A program made the position numbers and the translations under genes. This document shows positions 1 through 9,763 of a stretch of DNA of 64,000 nucleotides, one piece after another. The notes under the pieces were generated by a model that was not told the DNA's origin, did no database searches, and saw only the letters and a program-made list of their open reading frames with translations. This DNA comes from Methanomassiliicoccus sp. GTDB taxonomy: Archaea > Thermoplasmatota > Thermoplasmata > Methanomassiliicoccales > Methanomassiliicoccaceae. Within the stretch, counting starts at the first letter, position 1. The number at the start of each line of letters is the position of its first letter. The stretch covers positions 62,001 to 126,000 of the forward strand of contig JADFDJ010000005.1 of NCBI GenBank assembly GCA_018262895.1, read 5' to 3'.

Positions 1-1417
1 AGAGATCGAAAAAATAATCCGTCTGGCAGTGTGCGGCAACCCTGCCCAAGTGTCGATGTTCGAGGGCATCGAGGTTAGGGACCTCGCATATGCTGGTCAA
101 TCCATGCTGAGGCGGTTAAACGTCAAGGTGCCGGACCGGAGGGGTCAGACCCTGACCGCAGGAGATATAGGTCTGACGGCCTTAAGGCCTGAATCCGAGG
201 TGGTCATACCTCCGGCCATACGCCACGAGGTCGGAGCCGATGCTCTGGCCATGGTCATGAAATCAGGTCTACTGGAGTCTAAGGAGACGTGCATGGTGAC
301 GGACTATGGCACCAATGCCGAGATGGGGCTGTACCATGACGGAGAGTTGTACACCGGATCGGCCGCGGCCGGGCCGGCGATGGAGGGGCAGGCCATCAGG
401 CATGGGATGCTGGCAGCACCCTTTGCGATATCAGACCTCAACCTGGGAGAGGACGGCCGGTGGGACAACGTGGTCCTGGATGAGGCCCTCAAGCCGGTCC
501 TAGCCTCAAGGGTGGATCCTTCCAATGGTGCCGGCCAGGACAGCGGTGGCTGTAAGGCCAGGGGAATAACCGGAACGGGGGTGGTCGCGGCCGTGGCCTT
601 GGGTCTCGAGTCCGGGCTCGTCAAGCTGCCTCGCATCTTGACGCGGGACAGGATGCTGCACCTTCAGGACGGCCTGACCTTCAGCGAGAAGGACCTGGGA
701 GAGGCCGGTAAGGCCATGGGGGCCATCCGCGCTGGCCATCGAACGCTCATCGAGGAGGTCGGCATCGATGACGAGGAAATCAGGACCATGTACCTGGCCG
801 GGGCCTCGGGCACCTATGTGGACCCGTTGAAGGCCCAGACCGTGGGAATGGTCCCCCGGGTGGTGGAAAGGACCGTGCAGGTGGGGAACACCTCGCTGAT
901 GATGGCCTATGACCTCCTGGTCAAGGATGAGATGCTGGACGAGATGCAGCAGGTGGCGGACTCCATAGCATCCAAGCACATCATGTTCGCGATGAGCAAG
1001 GTGTTCGAGGAGATGTACGTGAACGAGATCGCCTACTGGGGAGAGGGGATGCCGATCGAGATGTACAACGTCTCCCTCAAGAACGCCGGCCTCAGGCAGC
1101 TCCCGGCCATAGTGCGTCCACGCTCGACCACGCGCATCGTCAGCTCCGACATACCTGTGCTCGGCGACAATGGACTGAGGGTCCTGGATAACATCGGAGT
1201 GTATCTGACCGGGAACTTTCCGGGCTGCGTCGGCTGCGGGACATGCGCCCAGGAGTGCCCAGAGGATGCATTGGAGGTCATGGATGCAGGACCGGGACGA
1301 TACCTCATAAGGGTCGCTACGGAGCACTGCCTGGGAACGGCATGCAAGCACTGCGAGGAAGTATGCCCTCAGGGTGTGTACGTGTTCAGTGACCTCAAGG
1401 TCACCAAGCGCTCTTGA
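1..1417 (+). CDS. RamA-like corrinoid activation protein, 5' truncated by window edge
   Basis: This is an ATP-dependent reductive activator of corrinoid methyltransferase proteins, which returns Co(II) to Co(I). The reading frame is open from base 2 with no start, and it aligns with the internal sequence MAVCGNPFQLSLFQNIEV of the complete RamA at 13606-15243, so the N-terminus lies outside the window. Visible parts are the ASKHA-like ATPase core (DYGTNAEMGL, GITGTGVVAAV, GATG-type loops) and a C-terminal two-cluster ferredoxin domain (CVGCGTCAQECPEDA and CLGTACKHCEEVCPQGV). A GTG at base 29 could be mistaken for a start. It is a paralogue of the pyl-linked ramA. Its own corrinoid partner is not visible, so the substrate system (another methylamine set or methanol/methylthiol) is unknown. 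Confidence 0.9.
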   Translation, partial: EIEKIIRLAVCGNPAQVSMFEGIEVRDLAYAGQSMLRRLNVKVPDRRGQTLTAGDIGLTALRPESEVVIPPAIRHEVGADALAMVMKSGLLESKETCMVTDYGTNAEMGLYHDGELYTGSAAAGPAMEGQAIRHGMLAAPFAISDLNLGEDGRWDNVVLDEALKPVLASRVDPSNGAGQDSGGCKARGITGTGVVAAVALGLESGLVKLPRILTRDRMLHLQDGLTFSEKDLGEAGKAMGAIRAGHRTLIEEVGIDDEEIRTMYLAGASGTYVDPLKAQTVGMVPRVVERTVQVGNTSLMMAYDLLVKDEMLDEMQQVADSIASKHIMFAMSKVFEEMYVNEIAYWGEGMPIEMYNVSLKNAGLRQLPAIVRPRSTTRIVSSDIPVLGDNGLRVLDNIGVYLTGNFPGCVGCGTCAQECPEDALEVMDAGPGRYLIRVATEHCLGTACKHCEEVCPQGVYVFSDLKVTKRS

Positions 1418-1462
1418 AATATATCTGATGATGGCTCGCACCCGCTCGAGAGCGGGCGGGGC

Positions 1463-2296
1463 TCACTCCTCGATGAGACATATCCAGCGGTCGTAGAACG
1501 CATCGTTCAGGTTCTCAAGGACACGAGCCCTTCTGCCCGCGCCCAGCGCCCACAGTCGCACCAGGTCGGCCTCCTTCTGGCTCTCGACCGTCACCATCGT
1601 CTCCCTGCACAGGTCCATGAGCTCCTTCAGGATGCCCTTCCAAACAAGGGTGGTGTATTCGTTTATGGTACCGGCCATCAGGGCCAGCCCATATTCCGAG
1701 GGACGCACGTAGTGTGTGGCCAGGGAGGCGTCGATGAGCATGGTCTCTTCCGGCAGGAGCCGCCCCTTGCTGAGCCCCAGGCTTAGGAGGGAGGGATCGT
1801 TGTCGTATGCTAGCGAGCTGAAACCCAGGTCTCGGAGGACCGCTGCGCCCATTCCCGATCCGCACCCGCAGTCCAGGCACACCTCCCCATCCGCCTCCCC
1901 CCATGTTTTCTTTATCAATCTCTTGACGAGGGATGCCCTCTCCGGCGAGAAGTCCTCCATGGAAGGGGGCGTGGCCCGTTGCAGGGCGAGCGAGTAGTGC
2001 TCTCGCGTCGCTCTCATCCAGGACTCCTGCGTGGTCTCCCTCAGTTCCCCGCCCAGCTCCTCGTACCTCTCCACCACCTCTACAGTCGGCCCCCGCAGGA
2101 TGAAATTTGTCCCCTTCCAGCCCTGCTCCGTTCTCACTGCCAGGGCGACCGGCCACTCCTCCTCGTCAACGACCAGAACTGCCTTATCAGCGGGCAGCGC
2201 CAGCAAGTTATTGGTGTAGGACTCGTCAGGTAGTACGTTGAAGGCAGGCTCGATGAGATCGACCTTCGGCAAACCAAGGATATCTAAGAGCTTCAT
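1463..2296 (-). CDS. SAM-dependent methyltransferase-like protein, divergent from ycaO
   Basis: This 277-residue protein has a class I SAM-binding signature in its middle (CLDCGCGSGMG, followed by an acidic loop LAYDND). The N-terminal third (about residues 1-95) resembles no fold I recognise. It has no membrane segment. It is transcribed away from ycaO-tfuA-mcr across a 115-base shared promoter region. McrA carries several methylated residues, and in Methanosarcina acetivorans a SAM-dependent cysteine methyltransferase gene (mcmA) lies in the locus of other MCR-modifying genes. A role in MCR methylation is therefore a reasonable guess from position only. It ends in TGA. The methyltransferase fold is fairly sure; the substrate is not. 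Confidence 0.75.
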   Translation of the reverse strand: MKLLDILGLPKVDLIEPAFNVLPDESYTNNLLALPADKAVLVVDEEEWPVALAVRTEQGWKGTNFILRGPTVEVVERYEELGGELRETTQESWMRATREHYSLALQRATPPSMEDFSPERASLVKRLIKKTWGEADGEVCLDCGCGSGMGAAVLRDLGFSSLAYDNDPSLLSLGLSKGRLLPEETMLIDASLATHYVRPSEYGLALMAGTINEYTTLVWKGILKELMDLCRETMVTVESQKEADLVRLWALGAGRRARVLENLNDAFYDRWICLIEE

Positions 2297-2411
2297 GGGG
2301 AACCCCGGCCGGTATAGAAAGCGGACCCCATATATTTCAGCTCATATACTTGCTTGAAATGCAGCTCAAGGTTCGCGAGGTTTATTAGATATAGATAATA
2401 TTGGCGGAACC

Positions 2412-3608
2412 ATGAAGCTCGCCCCCTCTCCAAAGAGGTCCACGACAGATGGGCAGAGAACGGTGGATATCAAGGATACCCTGGCCCGTATCGAACCGAT
2501 AATGAAGAAGGCGGGCATAACTAGGGTGGCGGACATCACGGACCTGGACCGGGTGGGCATCCCTGTGTTCTCGGCCATAAGGCCGTCGGCGGAGACCGGG
2601 GCCATCTCCGTCTACAATGGGAAGGGGCTCACCAAAGAGGAGGCCAAGGTCTCTGCCATCATGGAGGGAGTGGAGCGGTACAGTGCCGAGGTGAGGGGAT
2701 ACAACATCGTCCGCCAGGGGGTCGAGGAGTTCATGGCCTCCCACAACGCCGTCCATCCACTGGAACTTATTATCACGCCCGTCGCCGCATATCACCTAAT
2801 GGGAATGCCTGTGGCCTGGGTAAAGGGCGTGGAGCTGAACTCCATGGACGAGACGTGGGTCCCTGCCAGCGCAGTATTCCATCCCTATGTCGCGAAATCG
2901 GACCTGGCGTTGTTCAGAACATCCACCAATGGGCTTGCCGCAGGCAACAACCTCGAGGAGGCCATACTTCACGGTATGTGCGAGGTCATAGAGCGGGACG
3001 CCTGGTCCCTGGCGGAAGGCCGGAGAAAGATCAATGGAAATGTGGAGGTACCGGAGCATGGAAGGGTCCGGGATCTGTACGACAGTTTCACGTCCAAAGG
3101 TATCGAGGTCCATCTGAAGAACCTCACATCCGATATCGGTGTGCCCACCATTGCGGCGGCCACCGACGACGTGGAGATGCAGGACCCTGCCCTCCTGACG
3201 CTGGGGATCGGCTGTCATCTGAACCCGGAGGTGGCAGCGATGAAGGCCCTCCTTGAGGTCGCCCAGAGCCGTCTCACCCAGATACATGGAGCACGGGAGG
3301 ATACAGTGAGGGGGGAGCACACCAGGAAGCTCGGTTATGAGCGCATGAAGCGCATAAACGCCATGTGGTTGACCGAGGAGGGGGACAGGTTGTCGCTATC
3401 CGACCTGCCTAACCGGGAGACCGACGACATCTTTGATGACCTACAGGTGGTGCGTACCCAGCTGAACTCCAGGGGGCTCAACAGCACAGTGGTGGTGAAC
3501 CTGACCAGGAGGGACCTTGACATCCCGGTGGTGAGGGTGATAGTACCAGGATTGGAGATCTTCGCTATAGACGAGGACCGTGTGGGGCGCAGGATGATGG
3601 GTGGTTGA
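2412..3608 (+). CDS. ycaO: YcaO protein for McrA-glycine thioamidation
   Basis: ATP-dependent YcaO enzyme that, with TfuA, converts the active-site glycine of McrA to thioglycine. The 398 residues show the YcaO core: the ATP-binding SAIMEGVERYSAE helix, then HGMCEVIERDAW, and a C-terminal VVRVIVPGLE segment. The ATG at 2412 follows a TATA-like TTTATTAGATATAG about 30 bases upstream, so the leader is short. The tfuA frame starts within the last 8 bases of this gene, so the two are translationally coupled. The target is encoded in the operon just downstream (McrA Gly449). The family assignment is secure; the McrA substrate rests on work in Methanosarcina and on this context. Confidence 0.95.
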   Translation: MKLAPSPKRSTTDGQRTVDIKDTLARIEPIMKKAGITRVADITDLDRVGIPVFSAIRPSAETGAISVYNGKGLTKEEAKVSAIMEGVERYSAEVRGYNIVRQGVEEFMASHNAVHPLELIITPVAAYHLMGMPVAWVKGVELNSMDETWVPASAVFHPYVAKSDLALFRTSTNGLAAGNNLEEAILHGMCEVIERDAWSLAEGRRKINGNVEVPEHGRVRDLYDSFTSKGIEVHLKNLTSDIGVPTIAAATDDVEMQDPALLTLGIGCHLNPEVAAMKALLEVAQSRLTQIHGAREDTVRGEHTRKLGYERMKRINAMWLTEEGDRLSLSDLPNRETDDIFDDLQVVRTQLNSRGLNSTVVVNLTRRDLDIPVVRVIVPGLEIFAIDEDRVGRRMMGG

Positions 3609-4254
3609 GCTGAGGCCGGTGATCTACCTCGGGCCGAGCCTTGACCACAAGGAGGCAGCCTCTATCCTGGATGCCGACTACAGGCCTCCGGTGAAACGTG
3701 GCGACCTGCTCCAGCTTCCCAAGGATGTCGAGGTGGTAGGGATCGTGGACGGGCTGATGCTGACGGACGCAGCGGTCGGCCATCGTGAGATCATCAGTCT
3801 CCTGGAGAGGGGCATACGGGTTTTCGGCGGTGGAAGCATGGGGGCTCTGCGTGCTGCTGAACTTTCCGACATGGGAATGATAGGCATTGGAAGGATATAT
3901 GAGGAGTATAGCTCTGGACGCGTGGAGGGCGATGATGAGGTGGTCCTCTCCTTCGACCCCTTCACCCAGGCAGCTCTATCAGAGCCACTGATCAACCTCC
4001 GCCTCAATCTCCTTTATGCATCCGAGAAGGGGATCATCACTTCGGCGGATGCGGATGTGCTCCTGAAAGAGTTAAAGAAGGAGTTCTATCCTCGGCGATC
4101 TTACGAAATGCTATTTTATATAGCCAATAATATATTATTAAACAAGGATGCGCAGGCCCTAGAGGAACACTTGCGCAAGAGTAAAATCGATTTTAAAAGG
4201 AATGATGCGATTTTGTTACTTAACGCTGTTAAGGCTACTATCGAAAAAAAATAA
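3601..4254 (+). CDS. tfuA: TfuA-related protein for McrA-glycine thioamidation
   Basis: Partner of YcaO in McrA thioglycine formation, proposed to recruit or deliver sulfide. The 217-residue protein begins at a GTG overlapping the ycaO end by 8 bases. It has the TfuA pattern VIYLGPSLDHKEAA and GIVDGLM, and the conserved FGGGSMGALRAAEL segment. The C-terminal third is helical and lysine-rich, with a distinctly more AT-rich codon choice (positions 4100-4254) than the rest. It ends in TAA, followed by an AT-rich leader for mcrB. The family assignment is firm. Confidence 0.92.
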   Translation: MVELRPVIYLGPSLDHKEAASILDADYRPPVKRGDLLQLPKDVEVVGIVDGLMLTDAAVGHREIISLLERGIRVFGGGSMGALRAAELSDMGMIGIGRIYEEYSSGRVEGDDEVVLSFDPFTQAALSEPLINLRLNLLYASEKGIITSADADVLLKELKKEFYPRRSYEMLFYIANNILLNKDAQALEEHLRKSKIDFKRNDAILLLNAVKATIEKK

Positions 4255-4339
4255 AAAATTAAGGGCCGTTAAGAAAAGCGGTCGATAGCTGGCCGATAGT
4301 AAAAAATCGCAAGAAATATTGAGAAAAATACATCCAACT

Positions 4340-4501
4340 ATCATCATGTTTATATGCCACTCCATACTTACAGGGGCTCAACAAGGGGATTCGATTTTCA
4401 TCCAAGGGTGACAATGCTCAAGCGATGAAGATCATCAATAATTTTAGCCCGGATGGGGCGACTCTTCCGGGTGCAGGAAAACATGGAATGGAGGTATGTA
4501 A
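4340..4501 (+). promoter_or_regulatory. mcr operon promoter and long structured 5' leader
   Basis: A TATA-like TTTATATGCC lies at 4349-4358, which predicts transcription from about 4380 and a leader of roughly 120 bases, long for an archaeal mRNA. Just before the ribosome-binding site a hairpin can form between CCCGGA (4448-4453) and TCCGGG (4466-4471). A strong Shine-Dalgarno, GGAGGT, sits at 4490-4495 in front of a TTG start. The combination of long leader, hairpin and weak start codon suggests post-transcriptional control or mRNA stabilisation of MCR, but that is inference. Confidence 0.5.
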
Positions 4502-5821
4502 TTGGCGAAATACAAGGACAAGATAGACTTGTATGACGACAGGGGTAAGCTCATCGAGAAGGATGTGCCCCTCGATGCGATCAGCCCGTTGAACAACCCC
4601 GCTGTAAAGAGGATCGCCTCCTTGGCCAAGAGGACCATCGCGGTAGACCTTCCTGGACTTGAGAAGGGTCTCAAGACCGGACGCGTAGGCGGTGGAGTGA
4701 TCAAGGGCAAGGAGATCAACGCGGACATAGTTGCCAACGCTGACAAGATCGCCAAGAGGGTCAAGGACATCCTGAAGGTCGACAAGGACGATGACACAGA
4801 AGTGAAGGTCATCATGGGTGGGAAGAGAATGATCATCCAGGTCCCCACCAACAGAGTCGACGCCGGTGTGGAGTACACAACCGGTTTCACCGCTGCAGCT
4901 GCTGCGGTCACCCAGGCCGTCATAGACGAATTCAACGTTGACATGTTCCGTGCGAACATGGTCAAGGCAGCTGTATGGGGCAGATATCCCCAGACCCTGA
5001 ACTTCCTGGGATCGAACCTTAAGTCCATCCTGGAAGTCCCGCAGAACAACGAGGGTGCTGGTTATGCCTTGAGGAACATCATGGCGAACCACCTGGTCGC
5101 TCTGTCCGGCAAGAACTCGATGAACGCCGCGGCGCTGGCCTCGATCTTTGAGCAGACCGCGATGTTCGAGCTCGGTGACGCCATCGGGCCCTTCGAGAGG
5201 TACCACCTGCTCGGTCTGGCATACCAGGGTCTGAACGCGAACAACCTCGTCGTGGAGCTCGTGAAGGAGAACGGCAAGACCGGAACCGTCGGTACCGTTA
5301 TCGAGTCCGTAGTGGGACGCGCCATCGAGGACAAGGTCATCAAGGTGAAGGAGAAGCTGCCTTCTGGATACAAGGTGTACACTACCAACGACTTCCCGCT
5401 GTGGAACGCGTACGCCGCCGCCGGTATGCTGGCCGCCAACATGGTCAACATCGGTGCCGCTAGGGCTTCTCAGGCCGTGCCTGCGACCATCCTGTACTAC
5501 AACGATCTACTAGAGCATGAGACCGGACTGCCCGGTGTCGACTTCGGCCGTGCCATGGGTGTTTCCGTCGGTATGTCCTTCTTCAGCCACTCCATCTACG
5601 GTGGTGGCGGACCTGGTCTGTTCCACGGCAACCACGTCGTGACCAAGCACTCCAAGGGCTTTGTCATCCCATGCATCGCCGCCGCTTGCTCGCTCGATGC
5701 TGGTACTCAGTACTTCTCGCCTGAGAGCACCTCCTCCCTCGTGAGGGATGTGTTCGGTGACATTCCTGAGTTCAAGGCACCGCTGAAGGCTATCGGTAAG
5801 GAGGCAAAGAAGCTGAAGTAA
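4502..5821 (+). CDS. mcrB: Methyl-coenzyme M reductase beta subunit
   Basis: Beta subunit of the nickel enzyme that makes methane from methyl-CoM and coenzyme B. MCR is a cytoplasmic alpha2-beta2-gamma2 complex with two F430 sites. The 439-residue product is the usual family length and has the signatures [19 protein letters not shown] and the glycine-rich [15 protein letters not shown] near the coenzyme channel. The start is TTG, chosen because GGAGGT lies seven bases upstream and the product begins [15 protein letters not shown], as in homologues. It is the first gene of mcrBDGA. Codon use is strongly biased, as expected for a very highly expressed gene. Confidence 0.98.
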   Translation: MAKYKDKIDLYDDRGKLIEKDVPLDAISPLNNPAVKRIASLAKRTIAVDLPGLEKGLKTGRVGGGVIKGKEINADIVANADKIAKRVKDILKVDKDDDTEVKVIMGGKRMIIQVPTNRVDAGVEYTTGFTAAAAAVTQAVIDEFNVDMFRANMVKAAVWGRYPQTLNFLGSNLKSILEVPQNNEGAGYALRNIMANHLVALSGKNSMNAAALASIFEQTAMFELGDAIGPFERYHLLGLAYQGLNANNLVVELVKENGKTGTVGTVIESVVGRAIEDKVIKVKEKLPSGYKVYTTNDFPLWNAYAAAGMLAANMVNIGAARASQAVPATILYYNDLLEHETGLPGVDFGRAMGVSVGMSFFSHSIYGGGGPGLFHGNHVVTKHSKGFVIPCIAAACSLDAGTQYFSPESTSSLVRDVFGDIPEFKAPLKAIGKEAKKLK

Positions 5822-5838
5822 ACGGTTGGTGTGGCTTG

Positions 5839-6264
5839 ATGAACAGTACCAACTCCTCCGAAGCGGTCCCGTTGCCTGAGATCCTGATATTTCCGAACAG
5901 GCTACTCAAGGCGGAAACGACCGAGAAGCTCCTGAACAAGCTCTACGACGTACCTCACGTGAGGCAGGTCAACATCTCCGGTGAAAGTCTACCCGCCGTG
6001 CTCGGCGCTGGACCCGGAAAAGGCCTGCCCAATGAGCATCCTGAGCGAAAGGTGATCAACGTGAAGGGTAAGGAAGTGGAACTGCGCCTGCTTGTGGGTA
6101 GGGTGTTCGTCGAGATCGACGATATCGACCATGTGCAGCAGGCGTTGGAAGAGATCGACGCGATCTGCACCGATCTTTTTCCGTTCGGGTTCAACCTGGA
6201 GGTCGGAAGGTACTCCAAGTACAAGCCTACAGTGACCGATTACGCAAAAGGATGCAAGAGGTAA
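5839..6264 (+). CDS. mcrD: Methyl-coenzyme M reductase operon protein D
   Basis: McrD is a conserved small protein of mcr operons that associates with MCR during assembly or maturation. It is not a subunit of the active enzyme. The 141-residue product has the family motifs [23 protein letters not shown] and [18 protein letters not shown]. The ATG at 5839 is preferred over the adjacent in-frame TTG at 5836. It lies 17 bases after mcrB and 5 bases before mcrG. The exact biochemical role remains debated. Confidence 0.92.
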   Translation: MNSTNSSEAVPLPEILIFPNRLLKAETTEKLLNKLYDVPHVRQVNISGESLPAVLGAGPGKGLPNEHPERKVINVKGKEVELRLLVGRVFVEIDDIDHVQQALEEIDAICTDLFPFGFNLEVGRYSKYKPTVTDYAKGCKR

Positions 6265-6269
6265 TTACT

Positions 6270-7043
6270 ATGGCATACCAGAGACAGTTCTATCCCGGGA
6301 ACAGCCAGGTCGCCAAGAACAGGCGCCGGTACATGGACCCCTCCCAGAAGTTGAAGAAGCTCAGGGACGTGTCCATGGACGATGTAGTAAGGATCTTGGG
6401 CCACAGGGCCCCTGGTGAGGAATACAAGTCCATCCACCCCCCACTCGAGGAGGGCAACGAGCCGGACGACCTCATCAGAAAGCTGGTCACCCCCATCGAG
6501 GGTGCCAAGAAGGGAGACAGGATCAGGTACATTCAGTTCACCGACTCGGTGTACTTCGCCCCCATGGTTCCGTACCTGAGGGCTTGGATGTACTTCACCA
6601 GAATGCGCGGTTTCGACACCGGTACCCTTTCTGGCAGACAGATCATCGAGATGAGGGAGAGGGACCTCGAGAAGGTCGCCAAGGAGCTCATCGACAACGA
6701 GACCTTTGACCCCGCGAAGACCGGTATCAGAGGCGCCACTGTGCACGGGCACGCCTGCAGGCTGGACGAGAACGGCCTGATGTTCGATGCCTGGCAGAGG
6801 TACCGCTGGAACGCCAAGAAGGGCGAGGTCGAGTACACGAAGGACCAGGTCGCCATCCCGCTGGACAAGCCCATCTCCGTGGGCAAGCCCCTGCCCGATG
6901 CCGAGCTGAAGAAGATGACCACCATCTTCAGGGTGGACGGCGTGGACATGAGGGACGACCCCGAGGTCACCGCGGTGAACCTGAGGATTCACAGGCTGAG
7001 GACCCTATGCGGATTCCAGGCCTTCGCCCTTAAGGGGGAGTAA
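6270..7043 (+). CDS. mcrG: Methyl-coenzyme M reductase gamma subunit
   Basis: Gamma subunit of MCR, 257 residues from the ATG at 6270, giving [19 protein letters not shown], the normal N-terminus of the family. An upstream in-frame ATG at 6252 lies inside mcrD and is unlikely to be used. The recognisable core includes [19 protein letters not shown] and [20 protein letters not shown], which contribute to the F430 and coenzyme sites. It is followed after three bases by mcrA, so it is translated from the same polycistronic message. Confidence 0.97.
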   Translation: MAYQRQFYPGNSQVAKNRRRYMDPSQKLKKLRDVSMDDVVRILGHRAPGEEYKSIHPPLEEGNEPDDLIRKLVTPIEGAKKGDRIRYIQFTDSVYFAPMVPYLRAWMYFTRMRGFDTGTLSGRQIIEMRERDLEKVAKELIDNETFDPAKTGIRGATVHGHACRLDENGLMFDAWQRYRWNAKKGEVEYTKDQVAIPLDKPISVGKPLPDAELKKMTTIFRVDGVDMRDDPEVTAVNLRIHRLRTLCGFQAFALKGE

Positions 7044-7046
7044 ACA

Positions 7047-8711
7047 ATGGCTAAGGAAAAGGAAAAGTTATTCTTGGATTCGATGAAGAAGAAGTTCAAG
7101 GAGGCCCCGACGGAAGTAAGCACCCATTACTACACCTACGGTGGCTGGAAGCAGTCCAAGAGGAAGAGGGAGTGGGTCGAGCAGGCGAACAAGATCGCCA
7201 AGGCCCGTGGCATCCCGATGATGAACCCCGACATCGGCGTTCCTCTCGGCCAGCGTGTCCTGATGCCCTACCAGCTGTCCCACACCGACATGTACGCCGA
7301 GGGCGATGACCTGCACTTCGTCAACAACGCCGCCATGCAGCAGGCGTGGGACGATATCCGCAGGACCGTAATCTCTGGCCTGGACACTGCGCACGCTGTC
7401 ATCGAGAAGAGGCTCGGCAAGGAGGTCACTCCTGAGACCATTAACCACTACCTCGAGACCGTGAACCACGCGATGCCCGGTGGCGCCGTTGTGCAGGAGC
7501 ACATGGCCGAGTGCAGCCCCGCCCTTACCTCCGACTGTTACGTCAAGGTCTTCTCGGGCGACGACGAGCTCATCAGCCAGATCGACAAGCGCTTCGTCAT
7601 CGACATCAACAAGGAGTTCCCCAAGGACCAGGCCAAGCAGCTGAAGGAGGCCATTGGCAAGTCCATGTGGCAGAAGATCGCTTGCCCGACCATCGTCGGC
7701 CGTGTTTGCGACGGCGGTACAATGTCCCGCTGGAGCGCCATGCAGATCTCGATGTCCTTCATCAGCGCCTACAGACTGGCCGCCGGTGAGGCCGCCATCG
7801 CCGACTTCGCCTTCGCCGCGAAGCACGCGTCCGTTGTAGAGATGGGTACCATGATGCCCGCCAGGCGTGCCCGTGGACCCAACGAGCCCGGTGGAATTCC
7901 CTTCGGGTTCCTTGCCGATATGGTCCAGTCTCTCCGGGTGCACCCCGACGACCCCGGCCGCCAGGCCCTGGAGACCGTCGCCTTGGGCGCCGTCATCTTC
8001 GACCAGATCTACCTCGGGTCCTACATGTCCGGCGGTGTCGGGTTCACCCAGTACGCTACCGCCGCCTACACCGACAACATCCTCGAGGACTACACCTACT
8101 GGGCCCTGGACCTAGTCAAGTCCAAGTACGGCGGGCTGTGCAAGAGCAAGCCCTCCATGGACCTGATGGAGAAGCTCGGCTCTGAGGTCAACACCTACGC
8201 CCTCGAGATGTACGAGAAGTACCCCGCCGCCATGGAGACCCACTTCGGTGGTTCCCAGCGTGCGACCGTTGCTGCTGCCGCCACTGGTATCGCTTGCGCG
8301 ATGGCCACCGGTAACGCAGACTTCGGTGTCAACGGCTGGTACCTCTCCATGCTCCAGCACAAGGAAAGGCACGGACGCCTCGGCTTCTACGGGTTCGACC
8401 TGCAGGACCAGTGCGGATCATGCAACTCCCTGTCCTACAGGAGCGACGAGGGTCTGCCCTTCGAGCTGAGGGGCCCGAACTACCCCAACTACGCCATGAA
8501 CGTCGGTCACCTGTCCGGATACGGCGGTATCGCGGCTGCTGCTCACGCGGCCCGCGGCGATGCCTTCGCCTGCAACCCGCTGATCAAGGTCGCCTTCGCC
8601 GACAAGAGCATGCCGTTCGACTTCGCCAACATCACGAAGGAGTTCGGCCGTGGCGCACTGCGGGAGTTCATGCCCGCCGGCGAGAGAAGCACCATCATTC
8701 CCGCGCAGTGA
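7047..8711 (+). CDS. mcrA: Methyl-coenzyme M reductase alpha subunit
   Basis: Catalytic alpha subunit of MCR, 554 residues. The region modified in other methanogens is intact: [10 protein letters not shown] places the thioglycine site at Gly449, the didehydroaspartate site at Asp454 and the S-methylcysteine site at Cys456. [11 protein letters not shown] contains the N-methylhistidine position and [12 protein letters not shown] the methylarginine position. [16 protein letters not shown] is the signature used for mcrA typing. YcaO/TfuA for the thioglycine are encoded just upstream. Whether each residue is actually modified cannot be read from DNA. Codon bias is extreme (few A/T-ending codons), which fits very high expression. 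Confidence 0.99.
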   Translation: MAKEKEKLFLDSMKKKFKEAPTEVSTHYYTYGGWKQSKRKREWVEQANKIAKARGIPMMNPDIGVPLGQRVLMPYQLSHTDMYAEGDDLHFVNNAAMQQAWDDIRRTVISGLDTAHAVIEKRLGKEVTPETINHYLETVNHAMPGGAVVQEHMAECSPALTSDCYVKVFSGDDELISQIDKRFVIDINKEFPKDQAKQLKEAIGKSMWQKIACPTIVGRVCDGGTMSRWSAMQISMSFISAYRLAAGEAAIADFAFAAKHASVVEMGTMMPARRARGPNEPGGIPFGFLADMVQSLRVHPDDPGRQALETVALGAVIFDQIYLGSYMSGGVGFTQYATAAYTDNILEDYTYWALDLVKSKYGGLCKSKPSMDLMEKLGSEVNTYALEMYEKYPAAMETHFGGSQRATVAAAATGIACAMATGNADFGVNGWYLSMLQHKERHGRLGFYGFDLQDQCGSCNSLSYRSDEGLPFELRGPNYPNYAMNVGHLSGYGGIAAAAHAARGDAFACNPLIKVAFADKSMPFDFANITKEFGRGALREFMPAGERSTIIPAQ

Positions 8712-8716
8712 GCTGA

Positions 8717-8995
8717 ATGATCGTAGGTGACTTTGCCAAGTACCGGAACACCGGAACGGTAGGGAAGATAGTGGACATCATGGAAGAGGAAAAGGTGAGC
8801 TGGGCCCTCCTGGACACCACGGACCTCTACTATGACATGTCCGCGCTCGACCCTGCCACCGAGGACGATTACAAGGCGGCCACCGAGCGTGACTTCGGCA
8901 AGAGGGACCAGCTGCAGGACCTCGAACGGCTCCGTCAGGAAATGGCGGAAGCTGCTGAGAAGGCCCAGCGGATCACTCCCTCCGGCGCGGGTTGA
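8717..8995 (+). CDS. DUF2098 family protein, last gene of the mcr transcript
   Basis: A 92-residue cytoplasmic protein starting five bases after mcrA. It has the DUF2098 pattern: an N-terminal small beta-barrel-like part (IVGDFAKYRNTGTVGKIVDI...WALLDTTDLYYD), then a charged, probably coiled-coil C-terminus (QDLERLRQEMAEAAEKAQR). The function is unknown. The family is largely restricted to methanogens, and the position directly behind mcrA suggests a role with MCR. A stretch of 127 bases without a gene follows, containing a pyrimidine-rich CCTTTCCTTCACATTTTTC that may end transcription. Confidence 0.82.
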   Translation: MIVGDFAKYRNTGTVGKIVDIMEEEKVSWALLDTTDLYYDMSALDPATEDDYKAATERDFGKRDQLQDLERLRQEMAEAAEKAQRITPSGAG

Positions 8996-9122
8996 GCTTC
9001 GCCAACCCAAACCCTTTCCTTCACATTTTTCTGATATTATTCGCTCAGCTGAGGCCCTGTCCTTTAGCAGTATTGGGAAGAATATTCTGGGAGTAAGTGA
9101 ATTTGAGCGCAGGAAAAAAGTT

Positions 9123-9683
9123 CTATGGTTCCAGTTCCTCGTCGGAATCGAAACCTATTAGGATGGATGCGAGCTTGGGGTCGTCCTTGTAACCGTGCAT
9201 TTCCCTCAGCATCATATCGGAAGGAGCGGACGGCGAGCAAGAAACGACGTTCTTCATGCCCATCTCGGTGATCTCCGGGAAGGAGACCGGCGGCATGACG
9301 AAGAACTCCATGGCCCTGCCCTTCCTCTCAGGATACATGACGAACTCCTCTGAGAGCCAGATGATGTCCTCGTTGTTCTCTTTCAGGAACTGCTCCTTTC
9401 TATAGGGGAGGATCTCCTCTCCCAGGACGGTACCATCATCGGAATACAGGACCACGGTGGCCTCTGGTGGCGGCCGGAAATCCTTGTTCTTGATTATGGC
9501 GAAAACATGCTGGCGCTTCAAGCACTCCTCCACCCCGGCATTGATGCAGGGGATCAACATCGCCGCCTTGATGTTCTTTTCAATCTCTAGTATCTTTTCG
9601 CGGCACTCATCATCTAGCCGAAAGGCGTGAACGGTACCCTTCATCTCCGAAAGCCGTTTGATAATATCGTTCGTACCGACCAT
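9123..9683 (-). CDS. Conserved protein of unknown function, paralogue of 32878-33444
   Basis: A 186-residue soluble acidic protein. I do not recognise a named domain. It is homologous to the protein at 32878-33444, sharing IPCINAGVEECL versus MPFINKGVWEAL, VLGEEILPYRKEQFLKE versus VLGEYVTPAQRERILKE, and WLSEEFVMYPE versus FLSEDFILHGD, in the same order. It lies convergently beside the mcr operon, while its paralogue lies beside mcrC/atwA. It terminates at TAG (9123-9125), unusual in a pyrrolysine decoder; readthrough would add about 22 residues before TGA. The product is probably real given the paralogue. Confidence 0.8.
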   Translation of the reverse strand: MVGTNDIIKRLSEMKGTVHAFRLDDECREKILEIEKNIKAAMLIPCINAGVEECLKRQHVFAIIKNKDFRPPPEATVVLYSDDGTVLGEEILPYRKEQFLKENNEDIIWLSEEFVMYPERKGRAMEFFVMPPVSFPEITEMGMKNVVSCSPSAPSDMMLREMHGYKDDPKLASILIGFDSDEELEP

Positions 9684-9763
9684 ATAAGGGCAGCAAGATT
9701 TAGGATATTATAAACCTACTCTAAGAATTGGATTATCCATCCAACGCTTGGAAAGTACCTCGG

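Noticed and set aside
506-1441. Long minus-strand frame opposite the RamA-like gene
   Set aside because: His/Leu/Arg-rich antisense shadow typical of GC-rich coding DNA.
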